A stretch of DNA of 8,796 nt, from contig CANTHI010000129.1 in assembly GCA_947653505.1 (NCBI GenBank), positions 1 to 8,796 on the forward strand. Direction: 5' to 3'. The notes beneath the pieces are model-generated. The model saw nothing but the letters and a program-made list of their open reading frames with translations, had not been told where the DNA came from and ran no database searches. How positions within the stretch are numbered: the first letter of the stretch is position 1; each line of letters begins with the position of its first letter. The translations under genes were made by a program, and so were the position numbers. Source of the DNA: an uncultured Eubacterium sp. GTDB taxonomy: Bacteria; Bacillota_A; Clostridia; Lachnospirales; Lachnospiraceae. This document shows, one piece after another, positions 6,887-8,796 of this stretch.

Positions 6887-7567
6887 CTATTTGGCCTGAT
6901 TGATACAAGAGATTGCATTCAGGCTTCTCGGATAACCGATATAAGGCAGACATTGTGAAACAACACGGAGCAGAAATTCCTTATCATTCCCAAGATTAAC
7001 GTTTCCCGCCACATGTGCGGCAAGCTGTGGCTCACATCCTCCCTGCGCCATCAGAAAACAAAATGTAATCATTTCCCGCTGCGCCAGGTTAAGCCCCGTC
7101 CGGGTATAATAATCCCCAAAGCAGTTTGCCGCCAGCCAGCGGTTTATATGGCCGGCTTTCCATGCCTCTGCCATATGTCCGCCGAATATTTCTACCTGAA
7201 CCTGCACACCCTTTTCCAAACGGTCTTCCAATGTTGTCGTGCATTGCCCCTCCAAAGGCAGGGTGATACCACTGCTTTCAAAAACCTCATTCACTACATT
7301 CAGAAACGGAAGAACTCTGCCGATTCCCAGGTAATCTACGGCCTGATATACCATTTCCTTCACAGCTGCAACAGCAAATCCAGCATCCAGCGCCCTCTGC
7401 AGCACAATACGGTATTCTTCCACCCCCTGACAGCCAATCAGCGCCGCCAGGACCGCCATATACCTGGTATCATCGTCTAACTGCTGTCCTTCCTCATTTG
7501 GAACCTCCTGAAATGCAAAATGCTCAAAACGCTCCATAAATTCCGGGTCTGTTCCATATAAATCCAT
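6887..7567 (-). CDS. Carboxymuconolactone decarboxylase (CMD) family protein, two CMD repeats
   Basis: A 226-residue cytoplasmic protein with two all-helical CMD-like units, about 13-97 (YMAVLAALIGCQGVEEYRIV, then AVKEMVYQAVDYLG) and 142-222 (REMITFCFLMAQGGCEPQLA, AAHVAGNVNLGN). Two-unit proteins of this kind are about 230-250 residues, so it is full length. The family includes 4-carboxymuconolactone decarboxylase and AhpD peroxidase-type enzymes, but the AhpD redox CxxC is absent, so a thiol peroxidase role is not supported. The true reaction is unknown. I chose ATG 7567 because GGAGG lies seven bases upstream. The longer frame from ATG 7625-7627 has no ribosome site and adds 20 residues unlike the family. 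It sits between two flavodoxin genes, and its two ends resemble the small remnant at 1942-2040. Confidence 0.9.
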   Translation of the reverse strand: MDLYGTDPEFMERFEHFAFQEVPNEEGQQLDDDTRYMAVLAALIGCQGVEEYRIVLQRALDAGFAVAAVKEMVYQAVDYLGIGRVLPFLNVVNEVFESSGITLPLEGQCTTTLEDRLEKGVQVQVEIFGGHMAEAWKAGHINRWLAANCFGDYYTRTGLNLAQREMITFCFLMAQGGCEPQLAAHVAGNVNLGNDKEFLLRVVSQCLPYIGYPRSLNAISCINQAK

Positions 7568-7574
7568 TTCTATC

Positions 7575-7579
7575 CCTCC
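7575..7579 (-). promoter_or_regulatory. Ribosome binding site that fixes the CMD start
   Basis: GGAGG on the minus strand, seven bases before ATG 7567. Its presence inside the longer frame that begins at 7627 is the main reason for choosing the shorter protein. Confidence 0.75.
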
Positions 7580-7628
7580 ATTCCGATTTTCGTTTCCAGC
7601 AGATCTTATATAACATTGTCCTGCCATA

Positions 7629-8210
7629 CTACTTTATTTGTTTCTTCGCCCATTTTGCCACGCTCTTAGAAGAAGCATCTGTTAAATCTTTTCCTTTCAT
7701 TACTTTTGCGCCTTTTGCTGCCTCTTTAACACCCCTCCTGCTGCCGGAAATCCCACTTCCGCCACTGGTACAGAATGGAACAATCTTCTTTCCTTTCAGA
7801 TTATAAGATTCCAAAAATGTGCGGATGATCATTGGTTCTTTTCCCCACCAGATCGGATAACCGATAAAAATCGTATCATATTTGCGGATATTTTTTATCT
7901 TTCCCTTTACTTTCGGCCTGCTGTTTTCATTCCTTTGTTCCCTGTTGGCCCGACAATCATCATTGCTGTAATCTAAATCCGCATTTGTATAACGTTGTGC
8001 CGCTTTGATCTGATACAGTTTACCGCCTGTCGATTTTTCGATTTTTTTTGCGGCGCTTTTCGTGGTCCCTGTTGCTGAAAAATATACAACCAAAACTTTT
8101 TCTGACTTTTCTTTCCCTGCTGCATTTACAGTGGAAACTGAGAATAAAAGCCCCAAAGCCAGCGCAAAAACCAATGCGAAACTAACGCAAAATCTACATC
8201 TCCTCTTCAT
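7629..8210 (-). CDS. Exported single-domain flavodoxin
   Basis: A 193-residue protein with a Sec signal peptide (MKRRCRFCVSF, hydrophobic core, cleavage at VNA-A near residue 30) followed directly by a flavodoxin_4-type domain. FMN features: phosphate loop FSATGTTKS, then YDTIFIGYPIWWGKEPM and IVPFCTSGGSGISGS. It aligns closely with the flavodoxin domain of the 450-residue protein downstream (shared GYPIW, TFLESY/SFLESY, GKKI.PFCTSG), so they are paralogues. Flavodoxins are normally cytoplasmic electron carriers; here the signal peptide places it outside the membrane. I prefer ATG 8210, with GGAGG nine bases upstream and a normal signal n-region. The in-frame ATG at 8234 overlaps the upstream stop (TAATG) and could allow coupling but has only a weak ribosome site. 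It lies 23 bp after the partial reductase. Confidence 0.9.
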   Translation of the reverse strand: MKRRCRFCVSFALVFALALGLLFSVSTVNAAGKEKSEKVLVVYFSATGTTKSAAKKIEKSTGGKLYQIKAAQRYTNADLDYSNDDCRANREQRNENSRPKVKGKIKNIRKYDTIFIGYPIWWGKEPMIIRTFLESYNLKGKKIVPFCTSGGSGISGSRRGVKEAAKGAKVMKGKDLTDASSKSVAKWAKKQIK

Positions 8211-8219
8211 TCTGATTTT

Positions 8220-8224
8220 CCTCC
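8220..8224 (-). promoter_or_regulatory. Ribosome binding site that fixes the exported flavodoxin start
   Basis: GGAGG on the minus strand, nine bases before ATG 8210, within the alternative longer frame from 8234. It favours the start that gives a standard signal peptide. Confidence 0.65.
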
Positions 8225-8233
8225 ATTTTCCCA

Positions 8234-8796
8234 TTATTTCTTCTCATCCAACAGCAGAACACCCTGCTCTGGATTTTTGTCAATCGCGCCCACAATCGGA
8301 TGCGGCACATAAAGTTCCTCCAGATATGCCATGTCTTTTTCCTCTAAATGAACATCCAATGCACAGGCAGCATCGTCAAAATACTGCGGCTTTGTAGCCC
8401 CGATAATTGGCGAGGCCACGCCTTTTGCCCAGTGCCATGCAAGCGCAATCTGCGACATCCTGCATCCATACTTTTCTGCCAGCTCACTGACCCTTTTTAC
8501 AATCTGCATATCCTGATGCTCCATATGGTCATATTTTCCTTTTGCAACCCTGTCCGTTTGTCCGCGGGAAGAATCCGACTCCCATGCAGCCCTTGCCAGA
8601 TGCCCTGCTGCAAGCGGGCTGTACGGCATCAGGGAAACTCCCATCTGCCTGCAGATAGGGATGAGTTCCCTCTCATCTTCACGGTACAAAAGATTATAAT
8701 GGTTTTCCATTGCAGAAAACGGCGTCCATCCATGTTCCGCTGCGATAAGCTGCATATTATGGAACTGATAGCCATACATGGCGGAAGCCCCAAGGG
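8234..8796 (-). CDS. Aldo/keto reductase (Tas/YajO-like), N-terminus cut by window edge
   Basis: The frame is open from the right edge to TAA at 8234, giving 186 residues of the C-terminal part. The visible sequence begins LGASAMYGYQF, then ENHYNLLYREDEREL, a typical YSPLAAGHL turn, and the C-terminal cofactor segment SPIIGATKPQYF. These are hallmarks of the longer (about 320-residue) aldo/keto reductases that act on aldehydes and ketones with NADPH. The catalytic Asp, Tyr, Lys and His lie in the missing N-terminal part and cannot be checked. An internal Met at 8779 is part of the conserved GASAMY motif and not the start. Its stop codon overlaps a possible ATG of the exported flavodoxin gene (TAATG), so the genes are very likely cotranscribed. 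Confidence 0.93.
   Translation of the reverse strand, partial: LGASAMYGYQFHNMQLIAAEHGWTPFSAMENHYNLLYREDERELIPICRQMGVSLMPYSPLAAGHLARAAWESDSSRGQTDRVAKGKYDHMEHQDMQIVKRVSELAEKYGCRMSQIALAWHWAKGVASPIIGATKPQYFDDAACALDVHLEEKDMAYLEELYVPHPIVGAIDKNPEQGVLLLDEKK

Noticed and set aside
7013..7480. Plus-strand open frame of 155 codons
   Set aside because: It is the complement of the CMD gene, with no recognisable domain and no ribosome site.

Overview
The window is one strand of a low-to-medium GC Gram-positive (Firmicutes) chromosome. Strong AGGAGG-type ribosome binding sites, Sec signal peptides followed by lysine-rich Ig-like modules, and the mix of gene families point to a gut clostridium, most likely Lachnospiraceae. 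That placement is inference from style and families, not from a marker gene. Every gene I can support lies on the minus strand, so transcription runs from high to low coordinates, and I see no RNA gene, CRISPR array, transposase or regulator gene.

Upstream block (8796 down to 4093), with gaps of 23 to 76 bp: an aldo/keto reductase cut by the window edge; a small exported flavodoxin; a two-domain carboxymuconolactone-decarboxylase (CMD) family protein; a large exported protein with Ig-like, flavodoxin and cyclophilin-like domains; a second aldo/keto reductase of a different subfamily; and a small metal-binding cupin of the bacterial hydroxynitrile-lyase-like type.

Downstream block (4052 down to 1): a near-consensus promoter overlapped by a 14-bp inverted repeat, then a MATE-family transporter, a flavodoxin-fold protein with a compact four-cysteine (iron-sulfur flavoprotein-like) motif, a 32-codon ORF that looks like the two ends of a CMD gene joined together, an ArsP/DUF318-type permease broken by a one-base homopolymer frameshift, and an exported Ig-like plus DUF362 protein running off the left edge.

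The theme is redox and detoxification: two NAD(P)H-dependent carbonyl reductases, CMD and cupin proteins, a flavoprotein and two export-type permeases. The unusual part is outside the membrane. Two flavodoxin domains and one DUF362 domain carry Sec signal peptides, and two of these three proteins share the same basic Ig-like N-terminal module in the same residue register. A reasonable but untested reading is an extracytoplasmic flavin or electron-transfer system paired with cytoplasmic reductases and efflux. Two parts of the downstream block (permease and CMD remnant) appear broken in this copy.
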